This document shows positions 1-8,812 of a stretch of DNA of 64,000 bases, piece after piece (position 1 is the first letter of the stretch; each line of letters opens with the position of its first letter). A model generated the notes under the pieces. It did not search any database and was not told the origin of the DNA. It worked only from the letters and a program-made list of their open reading frames with translations. Origin of the DNA: Candidatus Sulfuritelmatomonas gaucii (lineage in GTDB: Bacteria; Acidobacteriota; Terriglobia; Terriglobales; Acidobacteriaceae); contig OKRB01000068.1 of assembly GCA_900290245.1 (NCBI GenBank), positions 25,134 through 89,133 on the forward strand. Direction: 5' to 3'. The position numbers were made by a program, and so were the translations under genes.

Positions 1-1578
1 CCAATCGACGTGGTATTCGTCGGAAGGCTGATGATAGTGGTGCGCTGTATAGTCCTCGCGTTGGTCGTGGCCCCATGCCAAGTCGTGGCCTTCAAACAGA
101 TCTCCCTGGTCGATGGAGAACGCGGGGATCCCGACTCGGGCCATTGAGAAGTGGTCGGAGCGGTAATAATGGCCGGCAGAGGGAGTGGAATCAGGCATGA
201 GAGCAAGATCGAAGGCCTTCGCCACCGTGTCGACCGTGGGCCAGAAGTCAATGCGCTCGGCTCCACTCAGGTTTACTGAAACCGGGATGCCGATGGGGAG
301 CAACATGTCGTAATTCAGGTCGAGTGCGATTTGGCCAGCCGGAACTGGCGGATGCATCCCCAGATACTGGGAGCCCAGCAACCCCTGTTCTTCTGCAGTG
401 ACAGAAGCAAAGTAGACCGCGTGTGGCGGCCGCACTGCTGACTGCGCAAAAGCGCGCGCAAGTTCGAGCAAAATGCCGCAGCCCGTGCCGTTGTCGGCCG
501 CGCCGTTGTAAATATTGTCGCCTTTGGCGTTGGGATCGATGCCCAGATGGTCGTAATGCGCCGTATACATAACCGCATGGCCACCGGGGCTGGCTCCCGG
601 CACGACGCCGACAACGTTCGCGCTCAAATAGTGACGCACGCGGCTTTCGATGTGCGCGCGCAACCGGACCGGCAACTCCACGGCATGGAACTCTCCGGGA
701 ATCCCCGCGCGATTGATCGCCTGGTCCAGATCGCCCAACCCTGCCGCCGTGAATAACTCTTGCGCTACATCGTGCTGGATCCAGGCGGCGGCGCGCAGCG
801 TTGCTGTCGGGTCGCCTTCGAGGTAGCTCTTCTCCGTTGCCTGCGAATTCCGCACGACGTCCCAGCCGTAACTGGCAAGATCTGTGCGGTGGATGATGAG
901 CACGCCAACAGCTCCACGCCGCGCCGCCTCTTCATACTTGTAGGTCCAGCGTCCGTAGTAAGTGAGAGCTTTGCCCTTGAAGAACTTTGGATCATCCGAG
1001 GGCGGCTCATTAACAATCACCAGGACGACCTTGCCCTTGACGTCCACTCCCGCGTAGTCGTTCCAGTGGTACTCGGGAGCATCAATGCCGTAACCAACAA
1101 AGACAATGGGCGCGTCGATGTCTGCCGTGGGCTGGCCGGTCTGATCTTTTAATACAATTTCGCGACCATAAGTCAGCGGGATCGTTTCGGCGCCGCCCTT
1201 GGCATTCGTCGCCTCGAAGCTGATCGTAGTCTTGTCCTCCATCGTGTGCACTGCGTAAAGCGGCACTCGCTGGAAGTAGGTTCCGTCATCGCCGGCGGGC
1301 TGCACGCCCGCGAGCGCGAACTGCGTTGCGATGTATTCGGCGGCCAACTCGCCCCCGCGTGTTCCGGGGCCGCGCCCCTCCAGCAGATCGAGCGAGAGAA
1401 AACGGACGTGGGCTCGAATCTTCTCGGGATCGATCGACGCGGCTGCCGCGCGTGCGGCTTCTGGCAGGCCTGCGATCGCAGGAACCGGATTGGCCACGGG
1501 CGATTGCGCAGAAGTGCCGGAAAAGTTTGTGGCAAGTAAGATCGCAATAATGACGGCTGGAATAAACTTGCGAGACAT
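1..1578 (-). CDS. Exported M28 family metallopeptidase, C-terminus cut by window edge
   Basis: The minus frame is open from an ATG at 1578 to the window edge (526 codons, no stop), so the C-terminus is missing. An AGGGAGA ribosome-binding site lies just upstream of the ATG. The N-terminus is a signal peptide (hydrophobic VIIAILLATNFSG then SAQ). A PA-like insert precedes the catalytic domain. The M28 metal-binding pattern is visible: AHYDHLG around residues 340-346, GAADNGTG around 360-366 and TAEEQG around 394-399, consistent with a two-zinc aminopeptidase or carboxypeptidase acting outside the cytoplasm. Substrate specificity cannot be read from the sequence. It is followed, in transcription order, only by DNA outside the window. 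Confidence 0.93.
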   Translation of the reverse strand, partial: MSRKFIPAVIIAILLATNFSGTSAQSPVANPVPAIAGLPEAARAAAASIDPEKIRAHVRFLSLDLLEGRGPGTRGGELAAEYIATQFALAGVQPAGDDGTYFQRVPLYAVHTMEDKTTISFEATNAKGGAETIPLTYGREIVLKDQTGQPTADIDAPIVFVGYGIDAPEYHWNDYAGVDVKGKVVLVIVNEPPSDDPKFFKGKALTYYGRWTYKYEEAARRGAVGVLIIHRTDLASYGWDVVRNSQATEKSYLEGDPTATLRAAAWIQHDVAQELFTAAGLGDLDQAINRAGIPGEFHAVELPVRLRAHIESRVRHYLSANVVGVVPGASPGGHAVMYTAHYDHLGIDPNAKGDNIYNGAADNGTGCGILLELARAFAQSAVRPPHAVYFASVTAEEQGLLGSQYLGMHPPVPAGQIALDLNYDMLLPIGIPVSVNLSGAERIDFWPTVDTVAKAFDLALMPDSTPSAGHYYRSDHFSMARVGIPAFSIDQGDLFEGHDLAWGHDQREDYTAHHYHQPSDEYHVDW

Positions 1579-1665
1579 GAGATCTCCCTGAAACGGTAAG
1601 GCGCCCGTTGAGACATTTTTCAGAGCCCAGAGAGGCGCGTTCAAAAGTTCACGTGGACTGACAAT

Positions 1666-2775
1666 TCAGAATGCGTCCTTGCCGGCTCCGGGCGCAATCA
1701 CGTTGACCGGAGGCAAGCGCAGGAGGTGAGCGCGGGCCAGCACTTTGCGTGTCAAACCCGTGAGCGCCATGCCTGCGGCCTCGCGCAGAGGAACCCAGAG
1801 CCGCTTGCCCCCTTTTACTGTCGTCGCCTTTACATCGCCTTCAGCCACCACACGAATGCGCACATAATAATTGACCTGCATGATAGCGTGGCGCAGTGTC
1901 ATGCGCACTTCATTCGCGGGCATATCCTGATTCCGAAGCGAAGGAAGCTCCCACATTCCCGGCATCACAGTCACCTTTGCCGGTCGCTGCTCTAGGAGAA
2001 CTTCGCGTGAGTTTGCATCGGGCGTGCCTTGCTCCTGGCCGGCGCGCACACTGAGCGCGTATGCGGCGACACGGCTTGTCATTGGCGCTCGCCGTGGGGT
2101 GCGATGTTCGCCGCGCGTTTTGCAGTCGGTCATTAATGGGCATGCCAGGCACTGCGGATTGCGCGGCGTGCAAACCATCGCCCCCAAATCCATCATTGCC
2201 TGATTGAAATCGCCAGGACGCGCGCGATCCAGAAGCCGCTGGGCGAGATCTTCAACTTTGCGGCGAAGCTCCGCGCCGCCGCCCTTGCGGCTCCCCGCCT
2301 CGCAGCCAGCGAGCCGGCACAACACGCGCTCCACGTTGCCGTCAACAACCGCAACGGCCTCGCCATGAGCGATGCTGGCCACTGCCGCCGCCGTGTATGT
2401 ACCGATGCCCGGCAGCCTGCGCAGCTCCTCCGCTTGCGTCGGGAGGTTGCCTGCCAGGTGCTCGGCCACAAATTGAGCTGCCTTTTGTAGCATGCGTGCC
2501 CGACGGTAATAGCCGAGTCCGCTCCAAAGCGCCAGAACCTCCTGCTCCGGCGCAAGGGCCAGCGAAACCAGCGTGGGAAAGCGCGCAAGAAACGCCTGGT
2601 ATCGCTCGACCACAACTGCTACGCGAGTCTGCTGCAGCATGATCTCCGAAACCCAGATTGCATACGGGTCGGCACTGCCCCGCCATGGCAGTTCGCGGCG
2701 GTTGTTTCGATACCACTCCAGTAGACGTCCGCGCAAGGCCGCAGTTCTCGCCGCGTCATCTGCCATCTTGACCAT
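1666..2775 (-). CDS. mutY: A/G-specific adenine glycosylase MutY
   Basis: 369 residues, typical MutY length. It removes adenine mispaired with 8-oxoguanine in DNA base-excision repair. Visible features: LPWRGSADPYAIWVSEIMLQ with the catalytic Glu, the helix-hairpin-helix LPGIGTYTAAAVASIA, the catalytic Asp in VVDGNVERVLCR, and a complete 4Fe-4S loop C-x6-C-x2-C-x5-C (CTPRNPQCLACPLMTDC). The C-terminal third fits the NUDIX-like 8-oxoG recognition domain. A second in-frame ATG at 2766 (MADDAAR) could be the true start. The gene stands alone, divergent from the exported protein at 3132. Confidence 0.96.
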   Translation of the reverse strand: MVKMADDAARTAALRGRLLEWYRNNRRELPWRGSADPYAIWVSEIMLQQTRVAVVVERYQAFLARFPTLVSLALAPEQEVLALWSGLGYYRRARMLQKAAQFVAEHLAGNLPTQAEELRRLPGIGTYTAAAVASIAHGEAVAVVDGNVERVLCRLAGCEAGSRKGGGAELRRKVEDLAQRLLDRARPGDFNQAMMDLGAMVCTPRNPQCLACPLMTDCKTRGEHRTPRRAPMTSRVAAYALSVRAGQEQGTPDANSREVLLEQRPAKVTVMPGMWELPSLRNQDMPANEVRMTLRHAIMQVNYYVRIRVVAEGDVKATTVKGGKRLWVPLREAAGMALTGLTRKVLARAHLLRLPPVNVIAPGAGKDAF

Positions 2776-3131
2776 GGGGTCAGATTACGGCATCAGAACG
2801 ACTCGTCTGCGGCTTGACGACGCTCAATCCTCAGGACCGGAAACATCGACCAAGAACCCTGCTCTTCTGTATGCATCACTGACGGAAGCCGCAGGCAGAT
2901 TTCCTCGTAGAAGGAGGCGAACCGGAAAACCAATTCAAAGCCGCTGGTGTATCGATAAATGCTTATAGCTCTTTTGGAGTATTGCCCCGCGGACAAAGGT
3001 AACCATACTCTTAAGAGAATTCTGAGATATTTCAGGTTAGACCGGCTCTACAACTGCCGCAACTCTGCCCGAAAGCTCGATGCGGGTTCCTGCTTCAATC
3101 GGTTCCCAAGGTTCACTCTTATGGAGGCGTT
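2776..3131. other. Intergenic region between divergent genes
   Basis: About 355 bp separating mutY (minus) and the exported protein (plus). It is A/T-richer between 2940 and 3030 and contains a perfect 10-bp palindrome CTCTTAAGAG at 3008-3017. It presumably carries the two divergent promoters. I see no convincing ORF or RNA gene. Confidence 0.5.
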
Positions 3132-4022
3132 GTGAGACAACCTGCTCTGTTCTTTGCACTTACTCTATTTGCCGCAACGGCAAGCCTGCCAGCACAAACT
3201 ACGATGTCTGCCGTAGAAAATCCGGCGCCGTCCGCGCCGGCCAGCAACGGCAACGCAGTTACCTTAGTGTCGCCCGTGGCCAAAGCGGCTCGGCTTTCGC
3301 CTGCCCCGTTCTCGCGCCTTGCCTTTGGTGGTGGCGTATCTTCGATGGGCGTGAATCTTCAGACCGCAGTCCTCGCCAACCGCTATATGAACCTGCGCGG
3401 CGCCGGCAACCTTTTCAACTACTCCATCAATAACGTGCCGGTAAGCGGCTTCAAAGCGAACGGCAAGGTGAATCTCGCGGCTGCCGGTGCCTCGCTGGAC
3501 TTCTATCCGTTTCCCAATCACGGATTCCGCCTGAGCCCCGGCGCTCTGCTCTACAACCAGAACCGCGTTTCGGCATTGGGCCTTGCCGCCGCCGGGACCA
3601 GCATCACGATTGATGGAATGACCTACTATTCGGAAACCTCGGACCCCCTGAACGCATCCGCAAGCCTGGGGCTGAATCCCCGCAAGCAAGCGTTCACCAT
3701 GACCACGGGCTGGGGAAATATGATCTCCCGCCGCGGCGGTCACTGGTCCTTCCCGTTTGAGATTGGCGCGGCCTTTGTTGGTGCGCCTACGCTGACGGTG
3801 GTAGCCAGCGGTTCGGCGTGCCTCGACCAGGCGCAGACCGAGTGCTCGAGCATCACCGGCTCCAGCCAGATCGCCACCTCATTCCAGTCAAACCTGACCG
3901 CACAGGTAGCGAAGTGGAAGAACGACCTGAGCCCGTTCCGCTACTATCCCATCGCCTCTTTCGGCATTGGGTATAACTTCGGCTTTCACGGCGAGGCTAG
4001 CCCAATAGCTCGCGCACGATAG
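3132..4022 (+). CDS. Exported beta-barrel-like protein of unknown function
   Basis: 296 residues from a GTG start at 3132, preceded by a strong GGAGG (3123-3127). A signal peptide is evident ([22 protein letters not shown]). The rest alternates aromatic and small residues in short Gly-rich strands ([32 protein letters not shown]) and approaches its end with [15 protein letters not shown], the look of an outer-membrane beta-barrel. No named family was recognised. Its last 26 bp overlap the 3' end of alaS tail-to-tail. Confidence 0.75.
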   Translation: MRQPALFFALTLFAATASLPAQTTMSAVENPAPSAPASNGNAVTLVSPVAKAARLSPAPFSRLAFGGGVSSMGVNLQTAVLANRYMNLRGAGNLFNYSINNVPVSGFKANGKVNLAAAGASLDFYPFPNHGFRLSPGALLYNQNRVSALGLAAAGTSITIDGMTYYSETSDPLNASASLGLNPRKQAFTMTTGWGNMISRRGGHWSFPFEIGAAFVGAPTLTVVASGSACLDQAQTECSSITGSSQIATSFQSNLTAQVAKWKNDLSPFRYYPIASFGIGYNFGFHGEASPIARAR

Positions 4023-6720
4023 CCGGCGCGGACTCGAGCGCCGCGTCAATCTGTGACTGGTCTTTTCCACCCGCCTCGGCGATCTCCGGCTTGCCTCCGC
4101 CGGAGCCGCCGACCAGCTTAGCCACAGCGCCGACCAGCTTGCCAGCCTGAATTCGCTTCGTGAGCCCCGGCGTGACTCCGGCGATGAGCGCAACCTTGCC
4201 CTCAGGCTGCGCCGAAGCCAGCACCACGACACCCTCGCCCAGCTTCTGTTTCAAGTTGTCAACCAGCGTGCGCAGTTGGCCGCGCTCGAGCGAGTCGGCC
4301 CGGTGCGTCAGCACTTTGACGCCCTTTACCTCCTCCGCCCCCGCTACCGCGTCGTCGAGCCCACCCGCGGCTGACTTCATGCGCATCTCTTCAAGCTCGC
4401 GCCGCAACCGCTTCAGCTCATCCTCTTGAGCAGCAAACTTCGCACGCAGCCCTTCCGAGAGATTGTCCATCGAAGGTACAAATTGCCCGGCCACCTGCGC
4501 CAGCTCAAAGTCGCGGCGGAACGTGTCCAGCGATCCCATGCCGCTGATGGCCTCGATGCGCCGGACGCCGCTCGATACCGACTCTTCGCTGGTGAGCTTG
4601 AGCAGTCCGATTTCGCCGGTGGCAGCGGTGTGAGTGCCGCCGCAGAGCTCGGTCGAAAAGCCGTCCGAGAGCTTCACCACGCGCACCTTGTCGCCGTATT
4701 TCTCACCGAATAGCGCCATGGCGTGATACTCATTCACGGCCACATCGATGGGCACGTCCTCGAGCGTTTCAACTTTCGCGTTGGCGAGCACCTCGCGATT
4801 GACGATATCTTCGATCTCATGCAACTCTTCGTCGGCCACCTGCGCGAAGTGTGAGAAGTCGAAGCGGAGACGGTCCGGATGCACTGCCGAACCCGCCTGC
4901 TTTACGTGCGTGCCCAGCACCTGGCGCAGTGCGGCGTGCAGAAGGTGCGTGCCTGTGTGGTTGCGGCGGATGGCGTCGCGACGGACACCGTTAACCATGG
5001 TATTCACGCGGTCGCCCACAGCAAGCGGCTGCCTGAGAAGAGCCTTGTGTGCGCGGACGCCCTGCACCGGAAGGACGCAGCCGGTGATTTCGGCTACGTT
5101 CGAGTTGCCGTCGGTCGAGGTGAACCAGCCAGTGTCGCCGACCTGGCCACCCGAATCGCCATAGAAGCTCGTATGGTCGAGAACGACTTCGACTTCGTCT
5201 CCTGCGGCGGCCACGGGAACGCCGAGGCCGTTTTTGACGATGGCGAGAACTTCGCAGTTGGTCGAGTTGAGCTGACGGTAGCCTTCGAAAATCGTCTTTG
5301 GCAAATCGCGGAAGGCCGGGCTCGCCGACTTCTGGCTACCGCCCTTCCATGATGCGCGGGCGCGGGCCTGCTCTTCGGCGCGAGCGCGCTCAAACCCCTC
5401 ATGGTCAAAGGCAATTCCCGCGTCACGCGCTGCATCCACCATAAAATCGAGCGGAAGACCAAAGGTCTCGTAGAGATGGAAAGCCTTCTCCCCGGTAAAC
5501 TTCCCTAGCAACTCGTCATTCAACCGCGAGAGCCCGATCTTCAGCACGCGGTCGAACTGCTTCTCCTCCGCTTCGACAACCTTCGCCACGCGCTCCGCAG
5601 AATCCGCCAGTTCCGGATAGGCTTCCTTCATCAGGTCGCGCACGGCGCCGACCATCTCATACAGAAACGGCTTCTCCTGCCCCAGCAGCCTTCCATGCCG
5701 GATAGCGCGCCGCAAAATCTTGCGCAGCACGTACCCGCGTCCCTCGTTCGAGGGCAGCACGCCATCGCTGATCAGAAAAGTTGCCGCCCGCGCATGATCC
5801 GCAATAATCCTGAGGCTGGCCGCGTCATCATCTGCAGTGCGGGTCTCTTTCTCGATAGCCGCGTCGCTCACCTGCTTTCCCGTCAGCTCTTCGGCGCGAG
5901 CAATAAGTGGTGTAAAGAGATCCGTCTCAAAGTTGCTGACCTTGCCTTGCAGAACGGCCGCGACGCGCTCCAGTCCCATACCGGTGTCGATGGAGGGCTT
6001 GGGAAGAGGCGTGAGTCTGTAGGTCGTATTCCCCTTGGCGTCCGTTACTGCCGAGCGGTCGAATTGCATGAAGACCAGGTTCCAGATTTCGACATAGCGG
6101 GCTTCGTCTTGTCCAAAGGGCAGATCGACTCCGGGCGTCTCGGCGGCTTCGATGCCCATGTCGTAAAAGATTTCGGAACAGGGGCCACAGGGGCCGGTTT
6201 CGCCCATTTGCCAGAAGTTGTCTTTGACGCCGTATTCGCCGATGCGCTCTTTGGGCACGCCCACTTCAAGCCAGTAGCGCTCAGCCTCGTCGTCGCGTGG
6301 AACGTCGGCCGTGCCCTCGAAGATGGTCACGTAGAGGCGGTCTTTGGGGATTCCGAACCACTCGGGGCTCGTCACAAGCTCCCATGCAAAGCGAATCGCG
6401 TCGCGCTTGAAGTAGTCGCCGAACGAGAAATTGCCCAGCATCTCAAAGAACGTGTGATGGCGCCGCGTGAAGCCCACATTTTCGAGGTCGTTGTGCTTGC
6501 CGCCGGCGCGGACGCACTTCTGCGAGGTGGTGGCGCGCGAGTAGTCGCGCTTCTCGGCGCCCAGAAACAGGTCCTTGAACTGGTTCATCCCCGCGTTGGT
6601 GAACAGCAGCGTGGGATCGTTAGCCGGCACCAGCGAGGAAGAGTGCACACGGCGGTGCCCCTTCGACTCAAAGAAGCGCAGAAACAGCTCGCGTATCTCA
6701 TTTCCCGAGCGAAATTGCAT
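3997..6720 (-). CDS. alaS: Alanyl-tRNA synthetase
   Basis: 907 residues, the usual bacterial AlaRS size. It charges tRNA-Ala in the cytoplasm. The N-terminal class II core starts [20 protein letters not shown] and includes [16 protein letters not shown] (motif 1 region) and [13 protein letters not shown] (motif 3 region). The editing domain carries the zinc-binding [11 protein letters not shown] and CGGTH pairs. The C-terminal DHHA1-type domain ends with [18 protein letters not shown]. All catalytic and editing landmarks are intact. The 3' end overlaps the convergent exported-protein gene by 26 bp. Confidence 0.98.
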   Translation of the reverse strand: MQFRSGNEIRELFLRFFESKGHRRVHSSSLVPANDPTLLFTNAGMNQFKDLFLGAEKRDYSRATTSQKCVRAGGKHNDLENVGFTRRHHTFFEMLGNFSFGDYFKRDAIRFAWELVTSPEWFGIPKDRLYVTIFEGTADVPRDDEAERYWLEVGVPKERIGEYGVKDNFWQMGETGPCGPCSEIFYDMGIEAAETPGVDLPFGQDEARYVEIWNLVFMQFDRSAVTDAKGNTTYRLTPLPKPSIDTGMGLERVAAVLQGKVSNFETDLFTPLIARAEELTGKQVSDAAIEKETRTADDDAASLRIIADHARAATFLISDGVLPSNEGRGYVLRKILRRAIRHGRLLGQEKPFLYEMVGAVRDLMKEAYPELADSAERVAKVVEAEEKQFDRVLKIGLSRLNDELLGKFTGEKAFHLYETFGLPLDFMVDAARDAGIAFDHEGFERARAEEQARARASWKGGSQKSASPAFRDLPKTIFEGYRQLNSTNCEVLAIVKNGLGVPVAAAGDEVEVVLDHTSFYGDSGGQVGDTGWFTSTDGNSNVAEITGCVLPVQGVRAHKALLRQPLAVGDRVNTMVNGVRRDAIRRNHTGTHLLHAALRQVLGTHVKQAGSAVHPDRLRFDFSHFAQVADEELHEIEDIVNREVLANAKVETLEDVPIDVAVNEYHAMALFGEKYGDKVRVVKLSDGFSTELCGGTHTAATGEIGLLKLTSEESVSSGVRRIEAISGMGSLDTFRRDFELAQVAGQFVPSMDNLSEGLRAKFAAQEDELKRLRRELEEMRMKSAAGGLDDAVAGAEEVKGVKVLTHRADSLERGQLRTLVDNLKQKLGEGVVVLASAQPEGKVALIAGVTPGLTKRIQAGKLVGAVAKLVGGSGGGKPEIAEAGGKDQSQIDAALESAPAIVRELLG

Positions 6721-6827
6721 GGCTCTTTCAGTGTAACCACCTGCGGTGGGGCAGCCGCCTTCGGCCCGACCGCGCGAAAAAGAAGCGTGGCGGCAGTGTG
6801 CGTCTCTCGGAAGGCGTCTTCCGTCAA

Positions 6828-7862
6828 ATGGATACCATGGCCCGTTGTCTCCGAGCGTTGATTCCGTCGTTCCTGCTTTGCCTTTGGGCGGGCGCCGCCC
6901 TCGTGTCGGCCTATTCTGCGGCCTTCGCCCAGGGGCAGCGGCAGGACTGGCACAACGTCACGATTACAGAAACTGACGAGATCAAAGTAGGTGACGCAAC
7001 GCTGCAGGTCGACTTTGCGGAAGGGCCGCTGGACCTACCGAAGACAACGGTCCTCGCCCACGTCGAGGCGGCGGCCAGCGCGGTGGCCTCGTACTACGGC
7101 CGATTTCCTGTGTCGAGGGCGCGCGTGCTGCTGATTCCTGTCGCCGACCGACACGGCATCCTGCAGGGCACCACCTGGGGCGATATGCGCGGGTTTCCCG
7201 GCTTCACGCGCATCCGCATCGGCGAACACACGACCACGGCGGACCTGGCCAGCGATTGGACCACGACGCATGAGCTGGTGCACATGGCGTTTCCTTCGAT
7301 GCCCGACGATCAGCACTGGATCGAGGAGGGCCTAGCTACCTACATCGAGCCCATCGCGCGGGTGATGACCGGAGAACTCACGGCTCAGAAAATCTGGGGC
7401 GATATGTTTCGCGATATGCACCAGGGCGAGCCGGGAGCGGGCGACGAAGGTGTAGATCACACGCACACCTGGGGGCGCACCTATTGGGGAGGCGCCATGT
7501 TCTGCCTGGTTGCGGATGTGGAGATCCGGCGCGCGACGCACAACCGCAAAGGGCTGCAGGATGCTCTGCGCGCCATCGTTGACGCCGACGGCACCATTGA
7601 CCACAACTGGACACTTCCGCAGGCGCTCGCAGTCGGCGACCGGGCAACAGGTACGCACGTGTTGAGCGAGATGTACAACGACTGGAAAGGCAAGCCGGTG
7701 ACGGTGGATCTGCCGAAGCTCTGGAACGAGCTGGGGATTCAGTCCGGCCCGCACGGGATTTCGTTCGTCGACACTGCGCCCCTGGCAAAGGTGCGCGAAG
7801 CGATCACGAAACCCGATCGGAAGCCGGTAACGGCGACCGTCTTACCACGCCAAGCTCAATGA
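6828..7862 (+). CDS. Exported HExxH (gluzincin-like) metalloprotease
   Basis: About 344 residues from ATG 6828. A GTG at 6798 and an ATG at 6837 are alternatives and none has a strong ribosome-binding site. A signal peptide spans [19 protein letters not shown]. The motif HELVH followed 16-20 residues later by [12 protein letters not shown] gives the HExxH...E zinc site of M1/M61-type gluzincins. The protein is shorter than a full aminopeptidase and looks like a stand-alone catalytic domain. It would act in the periplasm or outside the cell. Substrate unknown. It converges on recX with only 3 bp between the stop codons. Confidence 0.8.
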   Translation: MDTMARCLRALIPSFLLCLWAGAALVSAYSAAFAQGQRQDWHNVTITETDEIKVGDATLQVDFAEGPLDLPKTTVLAHVEAAASAVASYYGRFPVSRARVLLIPVADRHGILQGTTWGDMRGFPGFTRIRIGEHTTTADLASDWTTTHELVHMAFPSMPDDQHWIEEGLATYIEPIARVMTGELTAQKIWGDMFRDMHQGEPGAGDEGVDHTHTWGRTYWGGAMFCLVADVEIRRATHNRKGLQDALRAIVDADGTIDHNWTLPQALAVGDRATGTHVLSEMYNDWKGKPVTVDLPKLWNELGIQSGPHGISFVDTAPLAKVREAITKPDRKPVTATVLPRQAQ

Positions 7863-7865
7863 ACA

Positions 7866-8438
7866 TCATTCCTCGCGCGAGCCCTCGCCGGGGTCTTCTG
7901 TGGCTAAATTGTCCAACGCGGCCAGCTCCTCGTCCGGCACGTTCCACTGCCGGAGAATCTTGTAGATCACGCCGGTCGAGAATCCCGCAGCAACCAGACG
8001 CCGCATGACGCGGGCCGTTTCTTTTTCGTTGGTAGGCTTCGCAATTCGTTTGCGGACGAAGTGCAGGCGCGCGAGCGCCTCTTCATTGGTCGTCCCGTAG
8101 CGCGCTTCAAGGGTTTTCGCGATCAGATCGGAACGAATTCCCTTCTGCTGCAGGTCTTGCCGCACGCGTCGTGCGCCAAGCTTCTCGTTTTCCTGGCGCA
8201 GCCGCGCGTAGGTTTCAGCATAAGACGCGTCGTTGAGGTAGCCGTGGTCTTTGAGGCGAGCGAGGACTGTCTGGATCGCCGCTTCGCCGTGCGGCCCCGG
8301 TTCGGCACGGGTGGCCATCAGCCTCCGCAGCTCGGTCTCGGTGCGCATGTGGCGGCCGAGGGCTTTGATGGCGTAGTTGTAGAGCGCGGGCTCACCAAGG
8401 AAGGTGCGCGGCTTGCGAGATTTGGGTTGAAGTACCAA
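7866..8438 (-). CDS. recX: Regulatory protein RecX
   Basis: 190 residues, all-helical and rich in Arg/Lys/Glu, with the RecX three-helix repeats: ALYNYAIKALGRHMRTETEL, LKDHGYLNDASYAETYARLR, GARRVRQDLQQKGI and RRLVAAGFSTGVIYKILR. RecX binds RecA filaments and limits their growth. recA is not adjacent here, unlike in many bacteria. Upstream lies a repeat-rich spacer. Confidence 0.92.
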   Translation of the reverse strand: MVLQPKSRKPRTFLGEPALYNYAIKALGRHMRTETELRRLMATRAEPGPHGEAAIQTVLARLKDHGYLNDASYAETYARLRQENEKLGARRVRQDLQQKGIRSDLIAKTLEARYGTTNEEALARLHFVRKRIAKPTNEKETARVMRRLVAAGFSTGVIYKILRQWNVPDEELAALDNLATEDPGEGSREE

Positions 8439-8454
8439 TTTCGAGTTCCTTGCT

Positions 8455-8486
8455 TCAAGCTCTTAGCTATTAGCTATTAGTTATTC
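8455..8486. repeat. Heptamer tandem tract (TAGCTAT type)
   Basis: Degenerate 7-bp repetition, CTTAGCTATTAGCTATTAG, directly upstream of recX. Same family as the tracts at 24470, 25449 and 62000. Confidence 0.7.
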
Positions 8487-8719
8487 GTGCTGATGCGAAG
8501 AGTCAACCAGCAGATGGAATACAAAACATTCTGTCGCCCCTACGGGGCTGGAAAATTAAAACGGGACGCTCTCCCAGGGTTCCGTCCGCCGTGGCGGACT
8601 CCACCCTGGGCTAACCTCTTTGCTCCCTCCGGGAGCAAGTTTCGGCACAAATGAAGTCGTACCCAACACGAAACCGCTCTTTGAAACGACTTTAGTATGG
8701 TGAATCCGCAGCTTGCCGA

Positions 8720-8776
8720 AAAGCAACCGCAGATCCTTCGACTCGGTCGCCTCGGCGACCTCGCTCAGGATGACAG
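8720..8776. repeat. Palindromic repeat, family A
   Basis: Conserved left flank AAGCAACCGCAGATCCTTCG and right flank CTCAGGATGACAG enclose a variable dyad, here GGTCGCC (8745-8751) paired with GGCGACC (8754-8760). Similar elements lie at 50221, 51241, 56105 and 58041. REP- or MITE-like. Confidence 0.8.
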
Positions 8777-8812
8777 CGCTGTTATGACGATAGACAGGCT
8801 AGCAGCTAGAAG

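Larger units (their letters stand above)
8439..8812. other. Repeat-filled intergenic region
   Basis: No ORF. It contains a TAGCTAT-type heptamer tract (8455-8486), a composite palindrome with nested stems (CCCAGGGT 8573-8580 with ACCCTGGG 8603-8610, and GTCCGCC with GGCGGAC inside), a GCTCCC-TCC-GGGAGC hairpin at 8622-8636, a family A palindromic element (8720-8776) and a second heptamer tract at about 8800-8828. Confidence 0.7.

Noticed and set aside
8720..8776. Insertion sequence ends
   Set aside because: Family A elements are short, lack a transposase and show no target-site duplication by eye.
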